Assembly (NCBI GenBank): GCA_014529385.2
Contig: CM043959.1
Location: 91,615,529-91,679,528 of the forward strand
Direction of reading: 5' to 3'
Length of the DNA stretch: 64,000 nt
Source: Adiantum capillus-veneris
Lineage: Eukaryota; Streptophyta; Polypodiopsida; Polypodiales; Pteridaceae
The notes beneath the pieces are model-generated. The model did not search any database and was not told the origin of the DNA. It saw nothing but the letters and a program-made list of their open reading frames with translations. A program made the position numbers and the translations under genes. Every line of letters begins with the position of its first letter. Positions within the stretch are counted from its first letter, which is position 1. Positions 24,536-36,379 of the stretch are shown here, one piece after another.

Positions 24536-26566
24536 TAGAGAATGTTGGACTTGTGGTGAAAGAGGTCACATGTCACGTGACTGTCCAAAGGGAAAAGCAA
24601 GTGGAAAGAGAGAACAGGGAAACTATGCATCTACTAGCAGAGATGCAGATGATAGCAAAAACCAGCGCATGTTTGTTATGCAGCATGTAATGAATACAAT
24701 GACTGCAGAGAATTCCACCCAAGATGATGTTTGGTATGTGGATTCAGGTGCCTCTAATCACATGACGTCTCGTGGAGAGTGGTTTAGAGATATGCGCAAA
24801 CCAGATGTGTCAGGCTATGTGCAGACAGGAGATGACACAGCTCACCCCATTGGTCATGTAGGGGACATACCTCTAAATACGAAGAGTGGGAAATCAAAGT
24901 ACTTAGCAGATGTACTTCATGTCCCAAACATTACAAAGAATCTTGTTTCTGTTGGACAAATGGTTGAGCAGGGTTTGCAGGTTCGCTTCAATCCAAATGG
25001 CTGTTATGTAGAAGATTTCCAGAATGGCTGTAAGCTGATCACAGAGGGCAAATGTGTGGGCAGAATGTTTACGCTGAATGTAGACATGCTTGAGGTAAAA
25101 GCTGCATTATTTGCACAGGTCACAGGTGTTGTGGCTGATGTTGACATTTGGCACAAACGCATTGACCATGTCAATGAGCGCAGCATGCAATCAAAACAGA
25201 TTGTAAAAGGTTTGCCCAAATTCAAGGTGGATGGTATGCATAAAGTGTGTGCAGCATGCCAGTTTGGAAAAAAGTCAAAGGGCTCATTTCCACATGAGCG
25301 CAATGGATGTAAAAAGCCACTTGAGGTGGTGCACATAGATGTTTGGGGTCCAACCGATACTGCAAGTATACATGGTTGGAGGTATTATGTCTCTTTCATT
25401 GATGACCATACAAGGAAAGTATGGGTCTACTTCATGCGTAACAAAAGTGAAGTGTTTGGTCACTTTCAAGACTTCAAAGTCATGATTGAGAAGGAGACAA
25501 ATATGCAAATCAAGACATTGAGGTCAGATGGAGGGGGAGAGTACTTCTCCAATGATTTTTCAGATTTTCTACGAATGCATGGTATACGCAGGCAGTTTAC
25601 ATGCAGATATACTCCACAACAGAATGGGGTCACAGAAAGGAAAAACAGGCACATTGCAGAGGTTGCATGTGCATTGATGAATGAGAACAACATGCCTCAT
25701 CATTTCTGGGCTGAAGCCATAAATACAGTTGTGTACATTATGAACAGGACACCTACAGCTGCGGTGCATGATGTAACACTTGAGGAAAAGTTTACAGGTA
25801 CAAAGCCTGATTTGGCACACTTGAAAGTGTTTGGCTGCATAGCTTACGTGCATGTACCAGATGAGTTGCGTAGAAAATTGGATCCTAAAGCAGAGAAATG
25901 TATTCTTGTGGGATATTCCCTTGAACAAAAGGGGTACAGGTGCTACAATCCTACTACACGAGAATTACGAGTGAGCGGAGATGTAGTCTTTGATGAGATG
26001 AGCAGCTGGTACAGTAATGCACATGGCACTATTGGGGCTGATGTAAAAGATGATGTGGTTGTACAAAATGTGAGGCCACAGTCACAGGTTTTGAGTGGAC
26101 CACAAGAGTCCTCTTCTCGTGGCTTTGTTAAGAAACCATGGAATGGTAGACTACGTACGCAGGTTACTCCACCAACAGGTACAAGGAATGTATCACGAAA
26201 AGGAAAGGAAAAGGTTGATGAACCTCCCTTTATGGCTGATGCATCATTAGGTTTTTCACATGTAGACATGGATTCAGGTGGTTCTAAACAAAGTCTTGAT
26301 GAGGAATTTGGAATTCTGGCTGTCAGGACACCTGGTGTAAGGAAAGTACAAGAAGATGCTAGAGGGCAAAGGAGTGACCCAGGACCGCGCAGATCTAATA
26401 GAGTCAGATATCCAGTTCAGAAATTGACTTATGATGGGTATCTAGCGCATCACCAAGCCTACATGGCTAAGGTGATACAGGATGTGGAGCCCACATGTTT
26501 TGAGGATGCAGTTGGAAATGTGCATTGGGATGATGCAATGAATGAAGAGATGGCTGCATTAAAACC
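24507..26566 (+). pseudogene. pol: Copia pol, first part: zinc knuckle, protease, integrase
   Basis: The frame starts with the zinc knuckle CWTCGERGHMSRDC (24543-24584). The protease active site is WYVDSGASNHM. The GAG-pre-integrase domain has WHKRIDHVN and CAACQFGK for zinc binding. The integrase core has D in HIDVWGP, D in LRSDGGGEY and E in GVTERKNR. The C-terminal part includes HLKVFGC and a CILVGYS block. All catalytic residues are kept. Near 26565 the frame jumps into RT sequence and about 30 conserved residues usually present there (the W-x-L-V-P...W-V-x-x-x-K segment) are missing, so there has been a deletion. Confidence 0.9.
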
Positions 26567-27941
26567 AAGCATAAGGCTGATGGTAACATTGAGCGTCACA
26601 AGGCAAGGCTGGTCGCAAAGGGTTATGCACAGACGTATGGCATAGACTATGAGGAGACCTTTGCTCCAGTGGCAAAGATGACGACTGTGAGAGCTGTCAT
26701 AGCAGTGGCTGCATCTAGAGGATGGATTATGCATCAAATGGATGTAAAGAATACCTTATTGAATGGTGAGTTGCAAGAGGAAGTGTATATGGATCAGCCA
26801 CCTGGTTATGTCGATCCAGGTTACCCAGATTATGTATGCAGACTTCTCAAAGCTTTGTATGGTTTGAAGCAGGGCTCTAGAGCATGGTATGACAGGATTG
26901 CCAAGTATCTTGTCAGTATTGGTTTTAGGAGAGCTCATGCTGATCATTCACTCTATGTATGTGAGAGTGATGTGGGGATTGTGGTCATTACCATATATGT
27001 AGATGACCTTATTATTGTTGGTGACAATGCTATGGAGATTGACCATGTGAAGGGTCTTCTCAAACAGGAGTTTGAAATGAAAGATTTAGGCGAGTTGCGC
27101 TACTTTCTTGGCATTGAGGTGATCAGGACTCCAGAGGGTGTATGGCTATCACAGAGACAGTATGCTTTGGACATGTTGTCAAAGTATGGTATGGCTGATT
27201 GTAAGCCAATTTCTATTCCCTTGGATATGAATGCAAAGCTGAGTGCAGAGAAGGGTGATGTTGTTGAGGATGTCAACATGTACAGGAAGATTGTGGGTAG
27301 TCTAATCTACTTGACTATCACGAGGCCAGACTTGAGCTACACAGTAGGCTTGGAGAGTCAGTTCATGCAGCTTTCGAGGAAGCCACATTTGGATGGAGTA
27401 CGATGCACACTTAGGTATGTGCAAGGTACTCTTGACTACGCATTGTTCTATGCAGCAGATGCACCATTAGCATTGTATGGGTATACAGATGCAGATTGGG
27501 CAGGTAGCATTGTTGATAGGAGATCTACGAGTGTCTTCATGTTCTCTTTTGGGAGTGCTGCTATTACTTGGAGCAGCAAAAAGCAGCCTATGGTTGCTTT
27601 ATCGAGCACAGAGGCCGAGTACAGAGGTGCAGCAGTTGCGGCATGCGAGGTAGCTTGGCTACGCACATTACTTGAGGACTTGGGAGTGCAGGTGGACCAG
27701 CAGATTTTCATCCATTGTGACAACCTCAGCAGCATGCAGTTGGCTAGGAACCCAGTGTTCCATGCCAGGACCAAACACATAGAGGTCCATTACCACTACG
27801 TTCGAGAGCGAGTGTTGGCGGACGACATCGACTTGGTCTACGTCATCACAGAGGAGTAGATAGCGGATATATTTACCAAGGCCCTCGGAGCTGAGAAGCT
27901 TCGACGTTTCCGGACTATGCTTGGACTCTGCGACATTCAGA
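26567..27941 (+). pseudogene. pol: Copia pol, second part: reverse transcriptase and RNase H
   Basis: It reads KARLVAKGYAQTYGIDYEETFAPVAK in the first 30 codons (given here only as a landmark in short blocks: KARLVAKGY, DYEETFAPVA), then MDVKNTLLNGEL, KALYGLKQ and the catalytic YVDD in TIYVDDLIIV. RNase H has YTDADWAG, SSTEAEYR and HCDN, with acidic residues kept. TAG at 27857-27859 replaces the usual glutamine before ADIFTKAL, a nonsense mutation that cuts off the last 25 or so residues. The sequence continues to the polypurine tract. Confidence 0.9.
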
Positions 27942-27945
27942 GCTC

Positions 27946-27954
27946 GAGGGGGAG
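27946..27954 (+). other. Copia polypurine tract
   Basis: GAGGGGGAG lies directly before the right LTR. Confidence 0.9.
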
Positions 27955-28277
27955 TGTTGAGATGTCGAGCTCTACACCTTGAGCTGGCATCCACTACGGG
28001 TCTTGGCCGCTTACGACATTTACTCACTGGCGCGTTAGGTGACCGACACGGAGGATCTCTGCCAGTGATTCTACAGCTGGACTACACATATAGTGCCAGC
28101 CTAGTACGCTTCTAGCGAGTTCACACTTAGTGACCGCATGTACATATGTGCTGCTTTTTCAGCTTTAGCACTTAGTCATTTTGTACTCTCTTTTCTGTGA
28201 AGAAGAAGAAGAAGCTTTCCATCTCTGTGTGCTTTGTGCTTGTCTTGTGTAGCTCTCTTGCATCCTCATTCTTTACA
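27955..28277 (+). repeat. Right LTR of the copia element
   Basis: 323 bp, matching 23116-23438, followed by CAAAA, the repeated target site. Confidence 0.95.
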
Positions 28278-28728
28278 CAAAAGTATTGTTCATGCCAAGT
28301 TAATTAAATGCTATGTTATGTTTCTATCATCAATTAAGTTCACCTGCTATGCTCACAAAGTAATTTCATAAAAGTACTTCTCTAATTTCCACTACTCTCA
28401 AAGTTAATAGGTCATTTCCATTACATAGATGTTCCTCCTAGACTAAGAATAATTAATGAGTCAAGGGATTCTCAACTCTCAACCCATCCTATGCACAGAC
28501 GTGCAGAAAGAGGAAAAAAGACGGACCCGATCTGATGGATCTTAGCACAGTCGAAAACATCCTATGGAAAGTGAGGGTAGCAAGGAAAGTCATAGATTCG
28601 CAGGATGTAAACTAGGAAATAAGATGAAAGAGGACACCGTGATGGAAACCAATGATAACAATAATTAGGAAGATGACACATAACATTACAATAAAAGAAC
28701 ATCTAAAGATAGGAAACCAGCTTACAAA

Positions 28729-29106
28729 ATGAGAACCAGTGACCATGAACATTCTACTAACCTGAAAATTTCATTTCCAGTCTTCAAAGGAGGCAAGAAG
28801 GATGACCTAGATGTCCACATCCAAGCGTGTGAGCAGTATGTTGAACTCAATGATATCGATGATGAGGATGAATGGGGGGAATATTTTTCCCATACACTAA
28901 AGGAGGCAACCAGAAAATGGTATTACCATTTTCCATCTTGCTATCTCAGATCCTATAATAAGTTCATTACAGCTTTCCACTTGGAATATTCAGACAAGAA
29001 GGGAGATGAGGACATACTATGCAAACTAGATTAGATCAAGCAAGGAAAGTTGTCGATCAGGAGCTATGTGGAGAATACTTTTCCAGAAAACTCCAAGAGC
29101 CTCCAT
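28729..29106 (+). pseudogene. gag: Gag remnant of element 4
   Basis: The ORF starts FPVFKGGKKDDLDVHIQACEQY after about 15 residues (F-x-G...A), then W-x-x-x-F-x-x-T-L-x-x-x-A-x-x-W-Y and FI-x-AF, as in Ty3 gag. TAG at 29032-29034 is followed in frame by the typical I-K-Q...I-R-S-Y segment to a second stop at 29107. Upstream, 28283-28728 shows no gene. Confidence 0.65.
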
Positions 29107-29712
29107 TAGAAAAAAAAATGTGAGCATGGTTTCTTAATGGTTTTAGAAGCAAGAAGTTAACGGAATAATGAGTGCCAACACCCACAAAGAAATTTATTGA
29201 TCTAGTGCAAAGAGCACTAAAATTGGAGCAGCACGCCAAGAAGGAGAAGGGCCACAAGAAAAGGCAATCCAGTGATAGTGAGTCATCAACTGAAGAGTCA
29301 AAATTTAGCACTACTTCCATCTCATCTGAGAGTGACTGACATGAAAAAGGAAAAGCCAAGAAAAAAGGATTGTGGACCTGAAAGCTGGAAGAAATGTCAA
29401 AGCAAATTGTTGAATTAGCTCAGACAAGACCCTTGATCAACAAGATGGAGATATGGTGCTCAAAATGCAGATTGTAGGTTTGATTAATTCTCACATATTG
29501 CAAGGCCTATGTACAGGTCTAGAATAACTATGGCATCAGGATTCATCATTTCAGAAAGGGAAAATATTTATCAATGACTATACTAACAAATCTTGAAGTA
29601 GACGGGGCAAGTGGCTCCAAAGAAAACGAGACTAGTACATGTATCGATACTTGCAAAGGTAGATACCAAGGGGATATTGGCAAGAGGTGACTTTGCAAAA
29701 TGAAGCTTAAAT

Positions 29713-29754
29713 TGTTACACATGTGGAAAATATGGTCACTTTGTAGGCCAGTGC
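29713..29754 (+). pseudogene. CCHC zinc knuckle of element 4
   Basis: CYTCGKYGHFVGQC, a clean C-x2-C-x4-H-x4-C nucleocapsid motif, is in a short frame after decayed gag sequence. Confidence 0.8.
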
Positions 29755-29986
29755 CCGGATGCTACCAAACTAGAAGGACTTGAACAGAAGGCACCAAAAC
29801 CAGTGCTAGTCAGAGTCGTAACCAGAAGTAAAGGTGTTATCATTGAAGAAATCCCAAATAAAACTAAGAAAAATAAAATTGATGAAACCAAGAAGTGGTA
29901 GCAACAAAAAGTGGTATGGAATGTAAAAGGATAGAATGATGTAGATTACATACCTAAACCATTCCCCGTGCAGTTGTTCAAACCTT

Positions 29987-30373
29987 TTGAGTGGACCCAG
30001 ATTTTGGCCACTATGGATGTGTGCGTCACCTACACACTTTTGTGACAAGGAGGGCTATGATATAGTCCCAACCCAGATGGTATTTATTGAAATGATCGAG
30101 GAGCAACAAGTCTTCTCTGATCACTACTATGATGCCACAGACAAGTTGGAAGAAGAAACAATTACAATGGAGGAATCAGTCTTGAAGAAAGAGAAAATAA
30201 GAGAAAAATTTCTACTCAGGGGAGGAGAAGAAATATTTTTTGAATTTCCAAACCAACATCGAAGACGCCAACAAAGGCATTGTAGAAAATATGACAATAA
30301 CTTGAAAAGGAAAACACCAAAAAATGCAATTGAAAACAAAACTCGATTCTTGATGAAAGTAGATGCAACGTAG
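29987..30373 (+). other. Unrecognised 128-codon frame in element 4
   Basis: It is charged and low in hydrophobics, without a recognised motif. It lies between zinc knuckle and WLNYP region and may be linker sequence or chance. Confidence 0.2.
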
Positions 30374-30599
30374 TGTATAAAAGACAAGGTAACCGGAAGA
30401 TTTATGCATCCACTTTAGGGGAAGAGCAAACAGACACGGCAATGGGAGATACAGATGCCTTGTAATTTATGAATTTTGAAGAGGAGATGACTCAAGAGGC
30501 AATCTCCCAGATCTAGTGATTCCCCAAGAGGAAGTTGGACCCTTCGCTCCACCCAAAAGGCTTACTACAAAGGAAGAAAACACACTAAAGAAGCAAGTG

Positions 30600-31200
30600 G
30601 AAGAGGAGACAAAGCACATATGGAAAGAGGCAATGCAGTGAGAAGAGCACATCTTGCATTCAATTAATGTCAATCTTCTCACATTGATCAATTTCAATAA
30701 AGAATGGAATCGACAATCTCTTCCCTTCCCACTCATCAAGTTTGCAGTACTACAAATCAAGGAAAGATTTCTCAAGGACTTCCAAGCCAACTCTGCAATG
30801 GTACATCCAAAATGGTGAGAGATCTGGTTAAACCGACACCCCAAGTATCTCATCCTATACACAAATTCACCGACAAAGATCAAGCAAGATCTTGTGCAAT
30901 GTCCAATACCAAGAGTCCAAAGCTGGCAACAACACCTTATCATCCAACAAAAGTTGCCAACTTGGCTGAATTATCCCAGGTTTCCACCACCACCGATTGG
31001 TACACCCACTGAAGACTATATAGTGGACATACTTTCCTTGAATATTTACCTTTTCTGTGGGATACCAGATTTGGCATGCATTATGTTGTTCAAGATCTCC
31101 AAAATGCTTCTTACCTACTTACAAACATTACACCGCGTACAGAAAACAGATACACCATGGATGTCCTTCCTCAAAGGTAACAAAGGGTTATGATATGATC
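30600..31200 (+). pseudogene. WLNYP-domain remnant of element 4
   Basis: One frame, broken by TGA at 30639 and 30816, follows the C-terminal ORF of element 2 (19500-20180) block by block: IWKEAMQ, NKEWN, LPFPLIKF, PKW, C-P-I-P-R, TWLNYP and PDL-x-CIMLFKI. Thus two different elements carry this unnamed domain immediately before the polypurine tract. No function is known. Confidence 0.65.
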
Positions 31201-31520
31201 TATCATGCAAACCTTTGGAGGAAGTTCTCCACAAATTTTATGCCCGGGTGATGTTCTTGCCATCCTATTATATGAAATTTTTTGCTTCTTCACTTTTAGA
31301 TTCAAGATTTTTTGCCTCGCCATCACAAATCTCCGAGCGAGAGCTACTCAACAGTCGAGCAGAGGAACAAAATCACCATGCAATTCATATCCACCATAGA
31401 TAAAGAGCTTCTCCTAAATTATCAATAAGGCTTGGAACATCATGCAAAGCCGACTGAAGCCAGAAAGCCGGACCACTAATTAGCGCCCTAAGTAGCTATG
31501 TTGTGGACGACATAGTCATG

Positions 31521-31522
31521 GA

Positions 31523-31553
<31 letters not shown>
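31521..31553 (+). repeat. Homopolymer-expanded polypurine tract of element 4
   Basis: GAGA is followed by 29 consecutive G (31525-31553), directly before an ATGTTAATTG LTR-like start. The position matches the shorter tract of element 2. Confidence 0.8.
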
Positions 31554-31554
31554 A

Positions 31555-31990
31555 TGTTAATTGTTCAGCTAACAAAAGGACATCATTATTATTTTTATCC
31601 TCATTGATTGTATCACAACTTCATGTATTAATGAGAAATCCCATAAAAGTCCAAATCCATTGTATTATCATTGACTGTCAAAGAGTGTAAAGGGAATGAG
31701 GCTTCCAAGTTTGTAATTATGTCCAATTTTTTAGCCTTATCATTGAGCCCAATTAGCTAGGAATTCATTTCTTAAACCTTGGCTAAGGTATAAAAACCAT
31801 TTTTTGTAAATTTGAACCTAAGTTTTTGGATAATGAACATGAGCGTACACTGCAGTTGAGTATTGTGGGTTCTTTGTTTATTTCCCTTTCTCGTGTCTCC
31901 CTTGTGTGGTGTTGCATTGTGAATCCGAGCATACCAACATGCTCACAGGCGAAAGCTCTCTCTTTCTATGTAAGTTTCTCGCAATGAAAT
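31555..31990 (+). repeat. Right LTR of element 4, end approximate
   Basis: It begins TGTTAATTG and carries a TATA-like TAAGGTATAAAAACC near 31782, in a context like the element 2 LTR. No left copy was found. Confidence 0.45.
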
Positions 31991-32997
31991 TTTGTTTTTA
32001 GGCGTGCCACTCTACAAGATAATTTCACTCCATACTCACCATACACACATCTAAACAGGTTTTTGATCATAGGGATAGATATAGCATATCCTAACTATAG
32101 AGTGCTTTGGAGGCTGAAATAGACCTACCCAAAATAGGCTATTTATCTCAAGCACAATTTGTCTGAGTGTCAAAAATGGATTTTTAGCATATGGGGATGA
32201 TGAGGATACTCTGCATATTCTAGTAGTAAGTTTCATTGCATTCGAAGCATCGTAGCTACACAAAATCACCGGTTGAAGCTTGCAGTAAAGAACATAGCTT
32301 TTGATGTTTGACACACATTTGAGGTTGGTTTAGGCAAGAGCACATTGGGCTTGGGTTTTTTGAGGGATTAGCTATCTCTTGTAGCCTCCATACACTAGTC
32401 GGTCCAGCTACATCTCATGGATTGACATTCTATGTCTGTGGTTCTTGCTTTGCTAGGATTGATATGGTGAGGATTGGCAATCAATCTACATATCTCTAGG
32501 CTTCAACAAGCCATGGAAAATCCCACTTTTCAAGTAGTAGTTCAGTAAAAACTTCACACACATGGTATGCTTCCAATTGCCCAAGAAGGAGAGGTCCTAG
32601 GAAGACTATTGGTGAGATCTCCAAAAGAGGACTCTCTATGGGTGATGAGAACAATCCGCTTGAGGAGATCCAACATCCAGTTGGGGATGCATCTTCTCCA
32701 AAAAGGAGATGTCATGCTCCAAATGAAGAGGCTTGACAAATGGAGAGAAATAGAAATTAGTCTCCAAACACTTCTATTGAAGATGTGGCTCCAAGAAGAT
32801 AACGGTCTCAAAGGACTCTAGCTCCTCCAAAAAGGAAAAGATCCTCGCATAACTCTTCTCATCTTGATTCCAAGAGAGAAGAAAGAAATCTCAAGAAGAA
32901 AAGGAGGTCACTCCCTTCTCCATCTTCATCACCCTCCTCTCCCAATGAAAATAGTGGATACTCCTCCAAGGAGCCTAAGAGGAGAGGACATCAAAAA
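31991..32997 (+). other. No recognisable gene
   Basis: Short frames only. It lies before the gag of element 5 and probably holds its decayed leader; no LTR end or primer site was recognised. Confidence 0.4.
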
Positions 32998-33852
32998 TCC
33001 TATCCCACATGGAGAAGGTCCAACAAGCTCATGAAGTTCAAAGAGGGAGGAAAGAACATCACTTTCCTCACCTGCGATGGTGCCTTCGGTGCCACCGACA
33101 AGGTCTTAGCCTTCATACAACAATTCAATGTGGCCTTTGGAGATGAGGGATTTACGGAATTCTCTAAGCTATGACATGTTGCCATGCACTTTCAAAAGTC
33201 TGCTAGAGGCAATGGTGGGCTAGGGTGGCCTAACTAAGAAGCTCCAAATACATGGAAAGACTTAAGATCTTCCATTATGAAGAAATTTATTTCAAGCAAT
33301 GTTGAAGATAAAGTTCTCACCGAATAGTGAAGCTTGAAGATGTCTCCATATGAGTCTATGCACAAGTATGTAGACAAGTTTTGGGACCTTCATCTCAAAG
33401 CCTGCACTGCCTACAAAAAGATAGGTCTTGGAGAGCAAAATCAATAGTTTTTTGCCGGGATATCCAAATACATTAATTAATATGTAAATTCCCAAAGGCC
33501 TAAAACCATCTCGACGGTCATTCACCACACAATGGTTGCTTCAAGAATTATTTTCCAACAAAGGGATACAAATAACTTTAAGCCCATGGATATTAAGGAC
33601 AAAAATGAGACCAAGGGGAAGAATAATGCTACCCAAAATTCTTCCAAATGCAACCCTAACAACAACAACAACAAAAACAAAGCAAAGAGCAAAGGTGTGT
33701 ACAAAGGTAAAAACAAACTCTCACCCAAAGAGCTAGAGCATTATCATAAGGATAGCAAATGTTTTAAGTGTGGGGAGCAAGGACATGGCTATTGGTCTAG
33801 TCCACAAAGAAATGTATGCAATGAACCACCTAGAGCGAGCCTCTATGATTGA
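32998..33852 (+). pseudogene. gag: Gag remnant of chromovirus element 5
   Basis: One frame with several stops contains W...F-x-G-G...TFL, then AF-x-x-Q-F, MHF-x-x-x-A, W, and PYESMHKYVDKFWDLHLKA in short blocks, as in gag. It ends in an Asn-Lys-rich stretch and the knuckle CFKCGEQGHGYW with a Ser in place of the last Cys. It is followed in frame by the protease. Confidence 0.65.
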
Positions 33853-34230
33853 AGCTCCAAAAGAGGATGGTCATTGCAAAGGGTCACCACTTGCCTATGC
33901 ATGGGACAAGGTGAGAGAACATCACATGATTTTATCCTCTTTGATCCTGGCTCAACTCACAAATTTGTATCAAATGAGTTAGCCACCAAGTTAGGGATAC
34001 AAGATTATGAGATGGGAGATATTGTGCAAACGGGTGGGGCTTTCAAGGGACAAGAAGCCTCAATCACTTCCTTGATTGGGAAATTGAGACTCCATGTCCA
34101 AAGTTATGTGGACAAAGAAGACTCCTTTATCTCTCCTCTCAAACGTGAAGATGTAATTCTAGGGGAACCATGGTTTAATCGCATGGCTGTCTCTATGGAG
34201 TTTCTTGAGAGAAAAATCTACTTTAATTAG
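33853..34230 (+). pseudogene. Protease remnant of element 5
   Basis: The active site region reads LFDPGSTHKFVSN, with DPG in place of the usual D-[ST]-G, and is followed by a VILGEPWF block. The substitution may be inactivating. The frame is shared with gag upstream, then coding ceases at 34230-34340. Confidence 0.75.
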
Positions 34231-34339
34231 AGAGAAGAATTAGAGTTATCTAATTTCATAAACCAATTTCAAGATTTTTCATTGATGACATCCCTGGAGA
34301 GTTACATCCAAAATGAGGGGATGATGACCATGCCATAGA

Positions 34340-36300
34340 GCTACTACTAAATGGCATAAAATGGTAACCATCTTTTTGCAACATTTTTCAGCCTACTCAA
34401 CGTCCTCTTCCTCATATGTGTATATATTTTTCTACGCTATTAAGTTATCTAGAGTAAATTCCCCCTCTTCGTTTAACCTTTGTGGCGACAATACATTGTA
34501 CTCTTTCCAAAAATGTCACCTTAGTCATATATTTATATTACCACCCTTTTCTTTTTTGCTTTGTAAATAAAATTAAGCATACAATAACCAACTATCTACC
34601 CCCAAACTTTCTTACCTCTTGTGAATTAGTAGTAGAAAAATAATATATCCATCTTCCATCCCATATAGATAAATTACCATGGAAAATCAACTCTCCACTT
34701 GTCTTTACCAAAGATTATGGTCCATCTCTACAAGTCTTCTATGCCCCCTACATAGGTGGCCCAATATCTCTTAAGAATATACATATAGTTTTTCTCCTTT
34801 CAAAAAGACTCAAATTGTATATTCTTTTCACAATCAAATAATATTGGGCCCTCCTCTATTTGTTTAAGCATCATACCCTTTTGAAAAAGCACGATTCTCC
34901 TTGGATGCATACAAGTAAAGGGCCCATACAAGAAGACTTGGAAGCAAAAGGTTCCCTAGCCTAGTGTGGACCTTCCAAAACGAATTCCTTGGTGCATGGG
35001 CATAAAGAATAGTCCAAATTCATATCAAACATGTTGAGAAGGTCAAATTTTCCTTTTGAAGCATGTCATTCCGAGCTACAGGTAAAAAGTTATGGCCAAA
35101 ATAGTGTAAATCTGTCAGATTCGCAGCAAAAGGGAATTGTAAATCAAGTAAATCAAGAGGGTGAGATCTTATTTTCCCCCTACTCATCTTCTAGAAGAGC
35201 AATGAGTGTTCAAGGTCACTTGCATGTGATGGGACCAACCTAAAGATGCTTTCTAAATGCCAAGACAGACAAGTTGAGATACCCCGCAGGAGCCACCCGT
35301 AGGGCCTCATGGTGGGGCCCACCTACATTATGCACCCCTATGGAGCCTTCACGGTCTAAAATGATATTTTTGGTGAATAAATAGTCCCTTTTATATCCAA
35401 TATTCAATGAGTGGTCAAAGTAAACTTAATTAGGGCTAATCACTCACCCTAATTAAGTGTAGCATAATCCCACTCCTACACAACTATAAATAGCCCCCCT
35501 TGGAGAGACTCAAGGACACACACCTATATTTTCAAATTCATGTTGTTTCTTGATCAATAGTAGAGAAACCCCCAACTCTCCCTCTTTCACATCCTCCCTC
35601 CTAACCCTCCTCTTTGGAGGAAGTGCAACTCTATCCTCCACTCTTTCTATTCTACAATCTCTTACTCCATCAACCCAATAAATCATTGTAGCACCTCAAT
35701 AACTTGTAAATACATCATGATCTCTCTCATGGTTATGTTAATGATCATTAAATCATCTTCAAACAATCAACTGTCGCAATTCGTGATGGTTAGCCAGCGT
35801 CTGTCTACCCCTTAAAAGGTGTGCGAGAAATCAAGTAAGTGTTCTACTCTCAATTTACCATTGGTTTGTTTCTCCACAGTTATTCAATTAGTCTAAAGAA
35901 AATTCTCACTCCAACTCTCTTTTTCTTCATTACATATGCATGTGGCTACCTCTCATGGTGATTTTATTTGTCACGGCATTGCATAGATAGAGATGAGCTC
36001 TCTATGCAAAGTGTGTTAGTTTGATGTAGGTGATTCTCTTGTGTGTTTGAGAGGCAGGTCTTGTGCGCATGATTTTTTTGATGAGTGCTTGAGAGAGGAG
36101 GAGTTTGGATGTATCATGGGTATTCTTATGGGGAGAAGGTGAATGCTATTCCACAAATTGAATATTTACATTTGATGCACGGCATTGGGTTGCATAATCG
36201 TTGATGGTGTCAAGTGTCCAAAGTGTACATAGAGTAAGGGTTCTCAAAAGTGTGTTGCTTGAGTGGGTGAGTGCAAGTGTTATTTTGATTGGTTTCCTTC
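34340..36300 (+). repeat. LTR-like insert splitting element 5 between protease and RT
   Basis: About 2 kb without coding sequence separates protease from RT. It has a TATA-like CTATAAATAG at 35484-35493 followed by a pyrimidine-rich leader, typical of an LTR, so a solo LTR is likely. The ends and target duplication were not found. Confidence 0.4.
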
Positions 36301-36379
36301 TCCACTCCCAAAAGAAGGTGGTGCCCCAAGTAGTGTGTGTACCTCTTTACGAACATTTTGTGAGGGTAGGCCCATTGGT

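Larger units (their letters stand above)
23116..28277 (+). mobile_element. Ty1-copia element, complete in outline but mutated
   Basis: Two 323-bp LTRs start with TGTTGAGATG and end ACA. They are flanked by the target duplication CAAAA (23111-23115 and 28278-28282). An initiator-Met primer site and a polypurine tract are in place. The order gag, zinc knuckle, protease, integrase, RT, RNase H is that of copia. By eye about seven LTR differences give about 2 percent divergence. A frameshift after gag, a deletion before RT and a nonsense codon in RNase H make it non-functional. Confidence 0.95.
28283..31990 (+). mobile_element. Element 4: decayed, pol-less LTR element
   Basis: A gag remnant, a zinc knuckle, a WLNYP-domain remnant, a G-rich polypurine tract and an LTR-like end occur in order, but only about 850 bp separate the zinc knuckle from the WLNYP region and no protease, RT or integrase is visible. 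Its left LTR was not found; it may lie left of the copia insertion. The right limit is approximate. Confidence 0.5.
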
